Source: an uncultured Pelagibacteraceae bacterium (lineage in GTDB: Bacteria; Pseudomonadota; Alphaproteobacteria; Pelagibacterales; Pelagibacteraceae). Taken from it: 38,952 bases of DNA. The notes under the pieces were generated by a model. That model was not told the DNA's origin. It saw nothing but the letters and a program-made list of their open reading frames with translations, and searched no databases. The stretch lies in assembly GCA_902575095.1 (NCBI GenBank), contig CACGPY010000007.1, forward strand, positions 1 to 38,952, in the 5' to 3' direction. Below, piece after piece: positions 1 through 8,499 of the stretch. Position 1 is the stretch's first letter; every line of letters starts with the position of its first letter. The translations under genes were made by a program, and so were the position numbers.

Positions 1-504
1 CTTTTTATTAATTAAATCTCTAATAGCTTTCGTTTTTTCTAAAACTTCAGGCATAAATTTTTGACCACCGAAACCAGGTTCAACACTCATAATTAAAACA
101 AGATCAATCTCATATAAATAATCTTTAATTAAATCAATTTTTGATTTCGGTTTAAGAGAAATTCCTACTTTTTTATTAAGATCTTTAATTAATTTTATCG
201 TTTTAGGAACATCCAAGGTTGCTTCTGGATGAAAAGTAATGATATCTGCACCTGCATCAGCAAAGTTTTTTATGAAATTGTCTACAGGTGAAATCATCAA
301 ATGAACATCAAATGTTTTTTTTGTAAGAGGTCTTAGTTTTTTTATTACATCTGGCCCTATAGTAAGATTTGGAACAAAATGACCATCCATCACGTCTATG
401 TGTATATAATCTGCACCAGCTTTCTCTAATGAAATAACTTCATCACCTAATTTACTGAAATCAGCAGATAAAATTGAAGGAGATATTTTTATTATATCGC
501 TCAT
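1..504 (-). CDS. rpe: Ribulose-phosphate 3-epimerase, partial (3' end outside window)
   Basis: Interconverts D-ribulose 5-phosphate and D-xylulose 5-phosphate in the pentose phosphate pathway, in the cytoplasm. The first 168 codons are present and the gene runs off the left edge; the family is usually about 220 residues. The N-terminus reads MSDIIKISPSILSADF, the typical opening of this TIM-barrel enzyme. It is followed by the HIDVMDGHFVPN segment carrying metal-binding His and catalytic Asp, then a HLM segment and MSVEPGFGGQ near the edge. The start is the ATG read from 504 downwards. It lies 47 bp downstream of the small membrane-protein gene on the same strand, so the two may be cotranscribed. 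No frameshift is visible. Confidence 0.95.
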   Translation of the reverse strand, partial: MSDIIKISPSILSADFSKLGDEVISLEKAGADYIHIDVMDGHFVPNLTIGPDVIKKLRPLTKKTFDVHLMISPVDNFIKNFADAGADIITFHPEATLDVPKTIKLIKDLNKKVGISLKPKSKIDLIKDYLYEIDLVLIMSVEPGFGGQKFMPEVLEKTKAIRDLINKK

Positions 505-551
505 AATTTGTTTATATTTTAAACTAAAATTTTGTCAAAAAAATTAAGGTC

Positions 552-887
552 TTAATTGAATAACTGGTAAAGCTGTCTTGAAAAATCACTTTCAAGTGGA
601 AACGCCAGCATTCCCCATACATCGTAGCCTAAAATATATGGCATTGCGTAGAATCTAAATAAATAGAAAAACCATGCAACGTAGAGAGCTATAAATGGCC
701 CAAATAAAAAACTTGGTGTAATAAATTTAAATAAATTTATAATTGGATTTGTATATTTTACAAAGACTCTCATGAAAAAAAATGAAGAGTCTTCTCTTTG
801 AAAAATATTCATGAATGCTCGTCCAATCAAGGTCCACATAATTGTTCCTAATATATAATCTAAAACAATTGCCCAAGTAGGTATCAT
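552..887 (-). CDS. Small membrane protein, possibly YggT-like
   Basis: A 111-residue protein of unknown function. It has a hydrophobic N-terminal segment (about residues 5-25), a short amphipathic stretch containing NPIINLFKFITPSFL (about 47-61), and a second hydrophobic segment (about 62-85). That order resembles the YggT family, whose members have two membrane segments around a proline-containing amphipathic linker, but the similarity is topological and the assignment is tentative. It lies between the symporter terminator and rpe on the minus strand, so its promoter must lie within or very near the terminator region. No catalytic motif is visible. Confidence 0.7.
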   Translation of the reverse strand: MIPTWAIVLDYILGTIMWTLIGRAFMNIFQREDSSFFFMRVFVKYTNPIINLFKFITPSFLFGPFIALYVAWFFYLFRFYAMPYILGYDVWGMLAFPLESDFSRQLYQLFN

Positions 888-912
888 AATTTTAAAATAT
901 CATGATTTAGGT

Positions 913-940
913 AAAAAAAAAGGGGCGAAAAAATCGCCCC
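913..940 (-). terminator. Rho-independent terminator after the symporter genes
   Basis: A 7-bp GC-rich stem (922-928 pairs with 934-940) with a 5-nt loop. Read on the minus strand it is followed by nine consecutive T residues (921 down to 913). It starts 24 bp beyond the stop codon of the symporter large subunit, so it should end that transcript before the next gene. Confidence 0.9.
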
Positions 941-963
941 TTTATATTTTAAATTATTTATTT

Positions 964-2820
964 TTAGTGTTGCTTACCAAGAATAGCTTTACCTGTAGGT
1001 ATTCTTGTGTCGTCTACCATTTTTTGAACAGCTGGGCTTGGTTCTTTAGTCATTAAACTGACCACAACCATTACAACTAAACAAATTGGTGCACCGATTA
1101 ATCCGAATCTTAAGTGGTCGATACCTAAGAATGGAGTATTTACACCACCGAATATTGGCACAGAGAATTTAGGGAACACCCACAACAAGTATAATGTTCC
1201 TGAAGCAATTCCCGATACAATACCAGCGATTGCACCAGCTCTAGTAGCTCTTTTCCACCATACACCAAGTACAAGTGGGAAGAACAAGCCTGACATTGCA
1301 AAGTCAAATGCCCAAGCAACCGAACCTAAGATACTTGTTAGCCTGAAAGAGGCTATGTAAGCACCAGCAGCTCCGATTATTACTAGAAGTACACGAGCAA
1401 CTAAAAGTCTTTTAGCTGTATCAGCTTTTGGATCTATGATTTTGTAGTAAATATCATGAGATAAAGCATTTGATATCGCTAACACAAGACCGTCAGCAGT
1501 TGACATAGCAGCAGCCATACCACCAGCAAACACTAATCCAGAGATTACAAACGGTAGTCCTGCTACTTCTGGAGTAGCTAATACCACAACGTCACCTCTC
1601 ATAAACCATTCGTTCAACTGAAGTACACCGTCACCATTAAAGTCTGCGATAAATACTTGTTTAACTTCAGACCATCTTTGTACCCATTCTATCGACTGAA
1701 CTTCAGAAATAGATTTTCCGATAATTCCAGTTGGTAGATTCGGATCCATTAATGCCAACTTAGACAATGTCGCTAACATAGGCGCTGAAGAGTAAAGTAA
1801 GAAAATAAAGAATAGCGACCAAGCTACTGATTTTCTTGCTGCTCTTACAGAAGGAGTTGTAAAGTATCTCATTAAGATATGAGGTAACGATGCAGTTCCC
1901 ACCATCATACAAATCGCTAACGATAAGTATTTCCAGACAGCCATTCCACCTTCAGGTACTCCAGAGTGAGTTCCAGAGATGTATTTCAATCCTCCTGGTA
2001 CCCCAGCTGCTTTCATATCTGCGGCGCTGTTTTTAACTAGTCCAAATTGTTGTTCAAGTTCACCAAGTCTTGCAACTTCATCACCTAACATTAAGTGAGG
2101 GAAAATTCCTCCACCAACGTTTGAACTGATCCAGAATACTGGTATCAAGTAAGCGATGATTAATACAATGTACTGAGCAACCTGAGTCCAAGTTACGGCT
2201 CTCATTCCTCCAAGCATTGAACAGATAAGGATACTTATTAATCCTACCCATACACCTGCTTCAAACGGAATTCCAAGAGCTCTAGAAGCAATTGTACCCG
2301 TAGCGTTAATTTGTGCAGTTACATAAGTAAATGATGCTATGAAAAGCACGAATACTGCGCAAGCTCTTACAAGATTACCGCCGTATCGTGTTCCGATAAA
2401 ATCAGGAACTGTGTAACATCCAAATTTTCTTAGGTACGGAGCCATTAAAGTTGCAACAAGTACGTATCCACCTGTCCAACCTACTAAGAAGGCCATATAA
2501 GTATAACCACCAAAGTAAACTCCACCCGCTAAGGCTACGAATGAAGCACCTGACATCCAGTCAGCTGCTGTTGCCATCCCGTTAAATACGGTAGGCACTT
2601 GTCTTCCTGCAACATAGTAGGCATCTACTTGTATGGTTCGTGATAAATAACCGATTAAGGCATAAATCAAAACCGTGAAAGCCACAAACATCACTCCGAT
2701 GTTTTTAGCTGACACACCAGCTTGTTCCGCAATAGCCATCAAAATGATGAATACTATGAAACCACCTGTGTAGGTCCCGTATATCTTAGGAAGGTTTTTT
2801 ATAAAATCTCCTTTAAACAT
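964..2820 (-). CDS. Sodium:solute symporter large subunit (acetate/short carboxylate type)
   Basis: A 618-residue member of the SSS family in the inner membrane, related to ActP-type cation/acetate symporters and the two-component VC_2705-like group that pairs with DUF4212 proteins. More than a dozen hydrophobic segments are visible. The conserved stretch DAYYVAGRQVPTVFNGMATA (residues about 66-85) is the usual SSS region near the sodium site, followed by ADWMSGASF. An insert around residues 375-420 contains a loop DFNGDGVLQLNE (residues 393-404) matching the EF-hand calcium pattern. The gene begins directly after the small subunit, with its ATG next to the small-subunit stop. The exact substrate cannot be read from sequence; acetate, lactate or pyruvate are candidates, and nearby acs makes acetate plausible. 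Confidence 0.93.
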   Translation of the reverse strand: MFKGDFIKNLPKIYGTYTGGFIVFIILMAIAEQAGVSAKNIGVMFVAFTVLIYALIGYLSRTIQVDAYYVAGRQVPTVFNGMATAADWMSGASFVALAGGVYFGGYTYMAFLVGWTGGYVLVATLMAPYLRKFGCYTVPDFIGTRYGGNLVRACAVFVLFIASFTYVTAQINATGTIASRALGIPFEAGVWVGLISILICSMLGGMRAVTWTQVAQYIVLIIAYLIPVFWISSNVGGGIFPHLMLGDEVARLGELEQQFGLVKNSAADMKAAGVPGGLKYISGTHSGVPEGGMAVWKYLSLAICMMVGTASLPHILMRYFTTPSVRAARKSVAWSLFFIFLLYSSAPMLATLSKLALMDPNLPTGIIGKSISEVQSIEWVQRWSEVKQVFIADFNGDGVLQLNEWFMRGDVVVLATPEVAGLPFVISGLVFAGGMAAAMSTADGLVLAISNALSHDIYYKIIDPKADTAKRLLVARVLLVIIGAAGAYIASFRLTSILGSVAWAFDFAMSGLFFPLVLGVWWKRATRAGAIAGIVSGIASGTLYLLWVFPKFSVPIFGGVNTPFLGIDHLRFGLIGAPICLVVMVVVSLMTKEPSPAVQKMVDDTRIPTGKAILGKQH

Positions 2821-3077
2821 TAGTCATCCTCTCTTTCTGAGAAACCATGTTCTTCGTCGATTTTTTCTTGTTTATTTGCAGTCCAAAACAAAATTATCAC
2901 AAAGGCAAGAAGTGAACCTTGCGCAGTCATGTAATATGCTAGTGGATAGCCAAGAAAAGACATCGTGTTCAGTTCTGAACCAAACATGAAGATCACTAAT
3001 GAGAAGAAAGCCCAAAGAACCAATGTAACTATCATATGGTTTTTGGTCTTATTCCAATATGCGTCTTTATTTGACAT
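2820..3077 (-). CDS. DUF4212 symporter small subunit
   Basis: An 85-residue protein with two membrane segments (about residues 15-35 and 47-67), a basic N-terminus and an acidic, charged C-terminus. This is the layout of DUF4212 proteins, which accompany a subgroup of SSS symporters as a putative small subunit. The conserved opening AYWNKTKNHM matches the family. It is immediately upstream of the large subunit with a one-base overlap, so translation is probably coupled. A G-rich ribosome binding site lies just upstream (TCCCCCT at 3081-3087 on the plus strand). An 18-bp palindrome is centred about 30 bp upstream of the start. Confidence 0.88.
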   Translation of the reverse strand: MSNKDAYWNKTKNHMIVTLVLWAFFSLVIFMFGSELNTMSFLGYPLAYYMTAQGSLLAFVIILFWTANKQEKIDEEHGFSEREDD

Positions 3078-3098
3078 ATTTCCCCCTATTTATTTTTA

Positions 3099-3116
3099 AC
3101 TTTTTACGTAAAAAGT
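3099..3116. promoter_or_regulatory. 18-bp perfect palindrome upstream of the symporter operon
   Basis: The sequence is perfectly self-complementary over 18 bp around an ACGT core (3106-3109), flanked by T5 and A5 runs. It sits 22 bp upstream of the small-subunit start. It could be an operator for a dimeric regulator or fold as a hairpin in the mRNA leader. No partner regulator is identifiable. Confidence 0.4.
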
Positions 3117-3231
3117 ATTATTAGTTGTAGGAACCTTACCCATTATGAGTTTAATTTAAAGAGAAAAAAGGACCCTAAAACCAATTTGAAATGCTATAAG
3201 TTAAGTAAAATAAGGGTTTTTAAAATACAAC

Positions 3232-3861
3232 GTGAAATTGAATCTTGAAAAACTTAGAATTACTCTAAAAACAATGGGCGAATACTTATTTCCTGTTGAG
3301 AAAGTAACAAGCTATTTTAAAAGTATTAAATCAAAAGGCGATCTTCAAAAATTTATTCAGCAAAGATCAGCTCATGTTACTCAAACAACTTTGTACGGTT
3401 ACCTAAAAACTAGAATTGGCGTGAAGTATACAGCAATGGTTGATGACGAGGTTTTTTCCAAATCAATAAATATTGCAAAATGGAATATTTATATGATCGC
3501 AATTGCTGATTGCGCTTTTTATACTTTTTCATATTTAATAAGTAAAAAAAATCTTAAAGAGAACGATTGTAAAGAAATTTATTTAGATATAATAGAAAAA
3601 GAAAAAGTTAATGGTTTAAGTGACGAAGTGCATCTTAAAGCTAAGAGAGAATTTTTAAATCGATACGAAAAAATAGATTTTCATAAATATTATTTAGATA
3701 ATCCGTTTAAAGAAAGCTGTATGGCATTATATAATTGGGCACCAATAGCAGATGAATTAAAAATTTTAGATAAGGAAATAGTTTTAAATTCAATGAGATT
3801 AAAATGGAATTTAAAAATAGATGAATTTAAAAAGTTGACAAAAAATTTAAATTTTAATTAA
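3232..3861 (+). CDS. Conserved hypothetical protein
   Basis: A 209-residue soluble-looking protein with no signal peptide. It starts at a GTG; no ATG fits the N-terminus better. The most distinctive region is residues about 56-105, containing [13 protein letters not shown] and [15 protein letters not shown], followed by a charged helical second half. I have the impression that similar proteins occur across Alphaproteobacteria, but I cannot name a function. It stands alone on the plus strand between two minus-strand units. Its stop codon shares the bases TTAA at 3858-3861 with the stop codon of acs on the other strand, so no terminator can lie between them. Confidence 0.75.
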   Translation: MKLNLEKLRITLKTMGEYLFPVEKVTSYFKSIKSKGDLQKFIQQRSAHVTQTTLYGYLKTRIGVKYTAMVDDEVFSKSINIAKWNIYMIAIADCAFYTFSYLISKKNLKENDCKEIYLDIIEKEKVNGLSDEVHLKAKREFLNRYEKIDFHKYYLDNPFKESCMALYNWAPIADELKILDKEIVLNSMRLKWNLKIDEFKKLTKNLNFN

Positions 3862-6014
3862 TCTCTATTTTGTCTATTTTCAACCAAGGAAGTGACAACG
3901 CTTGGGTCAGCTAAAGTTGTAGTGTCGCCGAGATTATCAGGTTCGTTCGCAGCAATTTTTCTTAAAATTCTTCTCATTATCTTTCCGGATCTAGTTTTAG
4001 GCAAACCTGGTGCAAATTGTATCACATCCGGGTAACAAATAGGACCAATCTGTTTTCGTACCCATTGTTTTAAATCTCTTTCTAAATCACCAGTAGGTTT
4101 CTCTTCAGCATTAAGTGTAACATAACAATACAAACCATTGCCTTTAATACTATGAGGAAAACCAACAACTGCAGCTTCAGCGACCTTAGGGTGAGCAACA
4201 AAAGCACTTTCGATTTCTGCTGTTCCTAAATTATGTCCTGAAACTATAATTACATCATCAACTCTGCCTGTAATCCAGTAGTAACCATCTTTGTCTCTTC
4301 GACAACCGTCACCTGTAAAATACTTTCCATCGAATTGCGAAAAGTAAGTATCAATAAATCTTTGATGATCACCATATACGGTTCTCATTTGACCCGGCCA
4401 AGAACTAGCCATACATAACCTTCCTTGTCCTTCGCCTTTAATAATTTTTCCATCTTTATCTACTAATACAGGTTTAATTCCGTAAAATGGTTTTGTTGCT
4501 GAACCAGGTTTTAAATCTATTGCGCCTGGTTGAGGTGCTATTAATATTCCTCCGGTTTCAGTTTGCCACCAGGTGTCAACTATTGGACATCTTGAGTCAC
4601 CAACTGTTTTGTAATACCACATCCATGCCTCTGGGTTTATCGGTTCACCAACAGTGCCTAATAGTTTTAAAGATTTTCTGCTCGTTTTTTTAACCGGACC
4701 GTCTCCCTCTCTCATTAAAGCACGAATAGCTGTAGGAGCAGTGTAAAAAGTGTTTACTTTATATTTATCTACTATTTGCCACCATCTTGAATTATCAGGA
4801 TAGTTTGGAACTCCTTCAAACATAATTGTAGTTGCGCCATTAGCTAGAGGACCATAAATAATATAACTATGACCAGTGACCCAACCAATGTCTGCAGTGC
4901 ACCAATAAACATCATTAGGTTTATAATCAAAAATATATTGATGAGTCATTGAGGCATAAACCATGTAACCACCTGTTGTATGCAAAACACCTTTTGGTTT
5001 ACCTGTTGAGCCAGATGTATAAAGAATGAATAATGGGTCTTCAGCACTCATTTCCTCTGGGTCGCATTTTGTTGGCGCAGAAGAAATTAATTTTTTATAC
5101 GAAACATCTCTTTCATTATTCCAATTAACTTGATTACCTGTCCTCTCAACAACAACACACTTTTTAACATTTGGACACTGATCTAGAGCCTCATCTGCTA
5201 TTTTTTTTAATGGAATTATTTTTCCCCCTCTAACTCCCTCATCTGCAGTAATTAAATATTCTGACTCGCAATCAGTAATCCTTGTAGCAATCGAGTCTGG
5301 AGAAAACCCTCCAAAAATAATTGAATGAACAGCACCGATCCTAGCACAAGCAAGCATAATGTATGCCAGCTCTGGGATCATAGTTAAGTAAATTGTAACT
5401 CTATCTCCTTTTTGAACACCTAAACTTTTTAAACCATTTGCAGCTTTACAAACATTTTGGTGTAACTCTTTATATGAAATTTTTTTGGAGTCAGCTGGAT
5501 CATCACCAACCCAAACAATAGCTGTTTTGCTTGGATTTTTTTTTAGGTGTCTATCAATACAATTAGCTGAAGCGTTTAATGTTCCATCATAAAACCACTT
5601 AATTTTTACCTCCTCTTTGCTGTATTTAACATCTTTAATCTTTGAATATTTTTTAATCCAAGTAATTCTTTTTCCTTCTTTAGCCCAGAATTTATCATTG
5701 TCTTTGATTGAGAGTTTATATTTCTTTTTGTATTTTGACTCATTAACATAAGCATGATTTGCCCAACTATCTGAAACTTTTATTAAAGATTTACCATCAC
5801 CATCTTCAAGCAGTTTTGGCGCTTTAAAATTAAACTTTCTAGGTTTTGCTTTCCTTGATTTAGATCTTGTTTTTTTTCTTTTTTTGGATTTCGATTTTTT
5901 TGTTTTTTTTACTTTTCTAGATTTCTTTTTAGATCTAATAATTTTTTTAGACTTTTTTCTTCTAGTCTTTTTAGTCTTTTTAGATTTTTTTTTCTTTTTT
6001 TTTCTTTTAGCCAC
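3858..6014 (-). CDS. acs: Acetyl-CoA synthetase with lysine-rich N-terminal extension
   Basis: Activates acetate to acetyl-CoA through acetyl-AMP, in the cytoplasm. Residues about 80 to 718 form a complete enzyme. The adenylate-forming P-loop [11 protein letters not shown] is at about 328-338, the TWWQTETGG motif follows, and the C-terminal [11 protein letters not shown] holds Lys678, equivalent to the lysine acetylated in other Acs proteins. Residues 1-60 are an added tail with 32 Lys and 9 Arg; without it the length matches the usual 650 or so. The start is GTG (6012-6014), four bases after an AGGAGA ribosome binding site that overlaps the EVE-gene stop. No alternative ATG exists before the enzyme domain. 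It is the last gene of tsaD-EVE-acs. Confidence 0.97.
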   Translation of the reverse strand: MAKRKKKKKKSKKTKKTRRKKSKKIIRSKKKSRKVKKTKKSKSKKRKKTRSKSRKAKPRKFNFKAPKLLEDGDGKSLIKVSDSWANHAYVNESKYKKKYKLSIKDNDKFWAKEGKRITWIKKYSKIKDVKYSKEEVKIKWFYDGTLNASANCIDRHLKKNPSKTAIVWVGDDPADSKKISYKELHQNVCKAANGLKSLGVQKGDRVTIYLTMIPELAYIMLACARIGAVHSIIFGGFSPDSIATRITDCESEYLITADEGVRGGKIIPLKKIADEALDQCPNVKKCVVVERTGNQVNWNNERDVSYKKLISSAPTKCDPEEMSAEDPLFILYTSGSTGKPKGVLHTTGGYMVYASMTHQYIFDYKPNDVYWCTADIGWVTGHSYIIYGPLANGATTIMFEGVPNYPDNSRWWQIVDKYKVNTFYTAPTAIRALMREGDGPVKKTSRKSLKLLGTVGEPINPEAWMWYYKTVGDSRCPIVDTWWQTETGGILIAPQPGAIDLKPGSATKPFYGIKPVLVDKDGKIIKGEGQGRLCMASSWPGQMRTVYGDHQRFIDTYFSQFDGKYFTGDGCRRDKDGYYWITGRVDDVIIVSGHNLGTAEIESAFVAHPKVAEAAVVGFPHSIKGNGLYCYVTLNAEEKPTGDLERDLKQWVRKQIGPICYPDVIQFAPGLPKTRSGKIMRRILRKIAANEPDNLGDTTTLADPSVVTSLVENRQNRD

Positions 6015-6018
6015 ATTT

Positions 6019-6024
6019 TCTCCT
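6019..6024 (-). promoter_or_regulatory. Ribosome binding site that fixes the acs start
   Basis: Minus-strand AGGAGA ends four bases before the GTG at 6014. It overlaps the TAG stop of the EVE gene (6025-6023), suggesting translational coupling. Its position supports translation of the whole lysine-rich tail. Confidence 0.75.
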
Positions 6025-6445
6025 AATTAGGTTTTATTTTACCCATCTTATAAATAATTTTCCAGCTTTTATAATCAATTGGCATTACTGATAATCTACT
6101 CTGTTTAATAAGTGGTAAATGAGAAATAGTCTTTGTTTTTTTAATCTTTTCAAGTGATATCGGGTATTTTATATACTCTTCGAACCTAACCTGGACGGCT
6201 ACAAATCTTTTTTTTTTATCAGTTTTGTCAATAAATGCTTCTTTAATTACTTTTACTATGCCAACAATTTCTTTTCCAATATTCGAATGATAAAAAAAGC
6301 ATAAATCACCTTCCTTCATTGCTTTTAAATTATTTGCTGCTTGATAGTTTCTAACACCATCCCAAGCTGCTCCTTTTTTTCCAGCTTTTTTTTGTTGATC
6401 AATTGACCAAACGTCAGGCTCAGATTTTACTAACCAATACTGCAT
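6023..6445 (-). CDS. EVE domain-containing protein
   Basis: A 140-residue single-domain protein of the EVE family (PUA-like fold, related to thymocyte nuclear protein 1). The N-terminal [16 protein letters not shown], then [13 protein letters not shown] and [10 protein letters not shown], are the hallmark segments; together they build the pocket that in related proteins reads modified bases. It is probably a cytoplasmic nucleic-acid-binding protein, but the ligand is unknown. It lies between tsaD (one-base overlap) and acs (8 bp gap). The tsaD link fits an RNA-related role, though this is inference. Length is normal for bacterial members. Confidence 0.9.
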   Translation of the reverse strand: MQYWLVKSEPDVWSIDQQKKAGKKGAAWDGVRNYQAANNLKAMKEGDLCFFYHSNIGKEIVGIVKVIKEAFIDKTDKKKRFVAVQVRFEEYIKYPISLEKIKKTKTISHLPLIKQSRLSVMPIDYKSWKIIYKMGKIKPN

Positions 6446-7521
6446 TATAATTTTAATCCAGGTCCTTTCATGTAAGGAGCATTTTTATCTAAAGGCCATC
6501 TGGATTTAGCTGAAACATTAACATCGTCGATCATATTTCTTTTTAATCTTTGTATACCTGCCCAAGCAATCATAGCAGCGTTATCACCACAAAACTTAAG
6601 ATCTGGGTAAATAGTTTGAAAGCTCATTTCGTTGGATAAAAATGATAAATTTTTTCTTATTGTCTCGTTGGCTGCAACACCACCAGCTACTATAAATTGA
6701 AAACTTTTTTTATTTGTTTTTTTTCTAAACATTTCAACAGCAACTTTAGTTTTTTTGTAAAGAATTTTATTAATTGTATTTTGAAAAGAGGCTGCTAAAT
6801 TATATTTTAACTTATCTTTTCCGTTAATTTTTTTTGACTCTTTTAATACTGCGGTTTTAAGACCGGCAAAGGATAAGTTGCAACCTGCTTTATTTATTAT
6901 TGGCTCGGGAAGTTTAAAAAAATTTTTATCTCCTAACTTTGCAAATTTTTCGACATTTGGCCCACCGGGATAACCAAGATCAAGCATCTTAGCTGTTTTA
7001 TCAAACGCTTCACCCAAAGCATCGTCAATTGTTGTTCCCAGTTGCTCATATTTATTTACATCTTTTACTATTAAAAATTGGGTATGACCTCCCGAAATTA
7101 ATAATAACAAATAAGGAAATTCAATTTTTTTTTCTAAACCAGGACTTAGTGCATGTCCTTCTAGATGATTTACACCAACAAATGGTTTATTTGAAAACGC
7201 GGCGATTGATTTTCCAATATTTAAACCAACAGTTAAACAAACTATTAAACCAGGTCCAGCGGTTGCAGCAACACCATCCACTTCATCAATAGAAATTTTA
7301 CTCTCTTTTATAGCTGTATTAATTATATACTCAATATTTTCTAGATGAGCTCTAGCAGCTAATTCAGGGACAACACCACCAAATTTTTTGTGCTCCTCGA
7401 TCTGACTTGAAACCAAGTTTGACAGGATGTCCGCAGTGCCTTTATCGTTTTCTCGTATAACAGCTGCGGCTGTTTCATCACAACTCGTTTCAATTCCAAG
7501 AAAAGTTATTTTTTTAGCCAT
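6445..7521 (-). CDS. tsaD: tRNA N6-adenosine threonylcarbamoyltransferase TsaD
   Basis: Transfers the threonylcarbamoyl group to A37 of tRNAs that read ANN codons, working with TsaB, TsaC and TsaE. At 358 residues it has the usual length. Visible features are the opening LGIETSCDETAAAV (residues 8-21), the metal-binding His pair in NHLEGH (His119 and His123), the SGGHTQ nucleotide loop, and the C-terminal CGDNAAMIAWAG segment. The start ATG is read from 7521. It is the first gene of a minus-strand unit with the EVE gene and acs, and is divergent from hemC across 57 bp. Confidence 0.97.
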   Translation of the reverse strand: MAKKITFLGIETSCDETAAAVIRENDKGTADILSNLVSSQIEEHKKFGGVVPELAARAHLENIEYIINTAIKESKISIDEVDGVAATAGPGLIVCLTVGLNIGKSIAAFSNKPFVGVNHLEGHALSPGLEKKIEFPYLLLLISGGHTQFLIVKDVNKYEQLGTTIDDALGEAFDKTAKMLDLGYPGGPNVEKFAKLGDKNFFKLPEPIINKAGCNLSFAGLKTAVLKESKKINGKDKLKYNLAASFQNTINKILYKKTKVAVEMFRKKTNKKSFQFIVAGGVAANETIRKNLSFLSNEMSFQTIYPDLKFCGDNAAMIAWAGIQRLKRNMIDDVNVSAKSRWPLDKNAPYMKGPGLKL

Positions 7522-7550
7522 TGTTAGTTTTATGATTTAAATAGTATAAT
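7521..7550 (+). promoter_or_regulatory. Possible hemC promoter
   Basis: A TATAAT hexamer at 7545-7550 lies 18 bp after TTGTTA (7521-7526), placing transcription start near 7557, about 20 bp before the hemC ATG. The -10 is perfect, but the -35 is weak and the region is AT-rich. Confidence 0.4.
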
Positions 7551-7578
7551 TTAACTCTATCAAATATATAATCAACTA

Positions 7579-8499
7579 ATGACTAAAATTACAATCGGCG
7601 CTAGAGGTAGCAAGCTTTCAATCGCATATGTTGAAAAAGTAAAGGAGCTTTTAATTCAAAGAAATAAAGAATTGAATAGAGAAAACATATATTTCAAAGC
7701 AATAAAAACTTCCGGAGATATAAATCAAAATAAAAAATTGTCTGAAATAGGAGGAAAAAAACTATTTTGTAAAGAAATTGAGGAAAAGCTTTTAAAAAAA
7801 GAAATTGATATCGCTGTTCATTCATTAAAGGATATGGAGACAGTGGAAGATGATAAACTGACCATAGGTGCATTTATAAAGAGAAATGATTTTAGAGATG
7901 TAATTATAAGCAGCAAAATCAAAAGTTTAGAGGATCTTCAAAGAAAAATAGTTATTGGTTCAAGCTCTAGAAGAAGGGAGCTCCAACTAAAAAAAATTAA
8001 TAAAAATATTTCAGTAATAAACATGAGGGGAAATATAGACACTAGGATAAAAAAAATTGAGCAAGATAAACTAGATGGAATAATTTTAGCAGCAGCAGGA
8101 GTTAAAAGTTTAAATTTAGAAAATAAGATAGGCTTCTCGTTTAAAGTCCAGGAAGTTTTACCTGCAGCAGGACAAGGCATAATAGCTGTCCAATGTAATA
8201 AAAGTGACGACACAATAAAAAATTTATTGAGAAATATTAATGACCAAGAAACAGAAATATGTGCAAGATCTGAACGCGCTATGCTTGAGGCTATTGGTGG
8301 AGATTGTGAAACAGCAGTTGGTGGTTTAGCTGTAGTAGAAAATAATAATCTTAAATTGACAGCTCAATTATTTTCAGACTCAGGATTAAAAAGCTATGAG
8401 TATGAGATAACAGGAAAAATTAGTGAGGCAGTAAAAATCGGGAAATCAGTAGGGGAAGAATTATTAAAACTCGCAGGATCGGAATTTAAAAAAAAATGA
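7579..8499 (+). CDS. hemC: Hydroxymethylbilane synthase (porphobilinogen deaminase)
   Basis: Polymerises four porphobilinogen molecules into hydroxymethylbilane in tetrapyrrole synthesis, in the cytoplasm. It has 306 residues, the normal length. The start TKITIGARGSKLSIAY matches the family. The AVHSLKDM substrate loop lies near residue 80, and RGNIDTR binds the cofactor. The dipyrromethane-bearing Cys is Cys243 in GDCETAVGG. The ATG follows the TATAAT-like promoter in the short divergent gap. It overlaps hemD by four bases (ATGA), so the two are cotranscribed and probably translationally coupled. Confidence 0.97.
   Translation: MTKITIGARGSKLSIAYVEKVKELLIQRNKELNRENIYFKAIKTSGDINQNKKLSEIGGKKLFCKEIEEKLLKKEIDIAVHSLKDMETVEDDKLTIGAFIKRNDFRDVIISSKIKSLEDLQRKIVIGSSSRRRELQLKKINKNISVINMRGNIDTRIKKIEQDKLDGIILAAAGVKSLNLENKIGFSFKVQEVLPAAGQGIIAVQCNKSDDTIKNLLRNINDQETEICARSERAMLEAIGGDCETAVGGLAVVENNNLKLTAQLFSDSGLKSYEYEITGKISEAVKIGKSVGEELLKLAGSEFKKK

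Noticed and set aside
4487-4693. Plus-strand reading frame inside acs
   Set aside because: It lies wholly within the acs coding region in another frame and resembles no protein; acs is certain there.
5836-6014. Lysine-rich region as a separate upstream gene or frameshift artefact
   Set aside because: The frame is continuous into the enzyme domain, the ribosome binding site precedes it, and its Lys/Arg/Ser/Thr pattern is regular. Slippage errors in the A runs cannot be fully excluded from one sequence.
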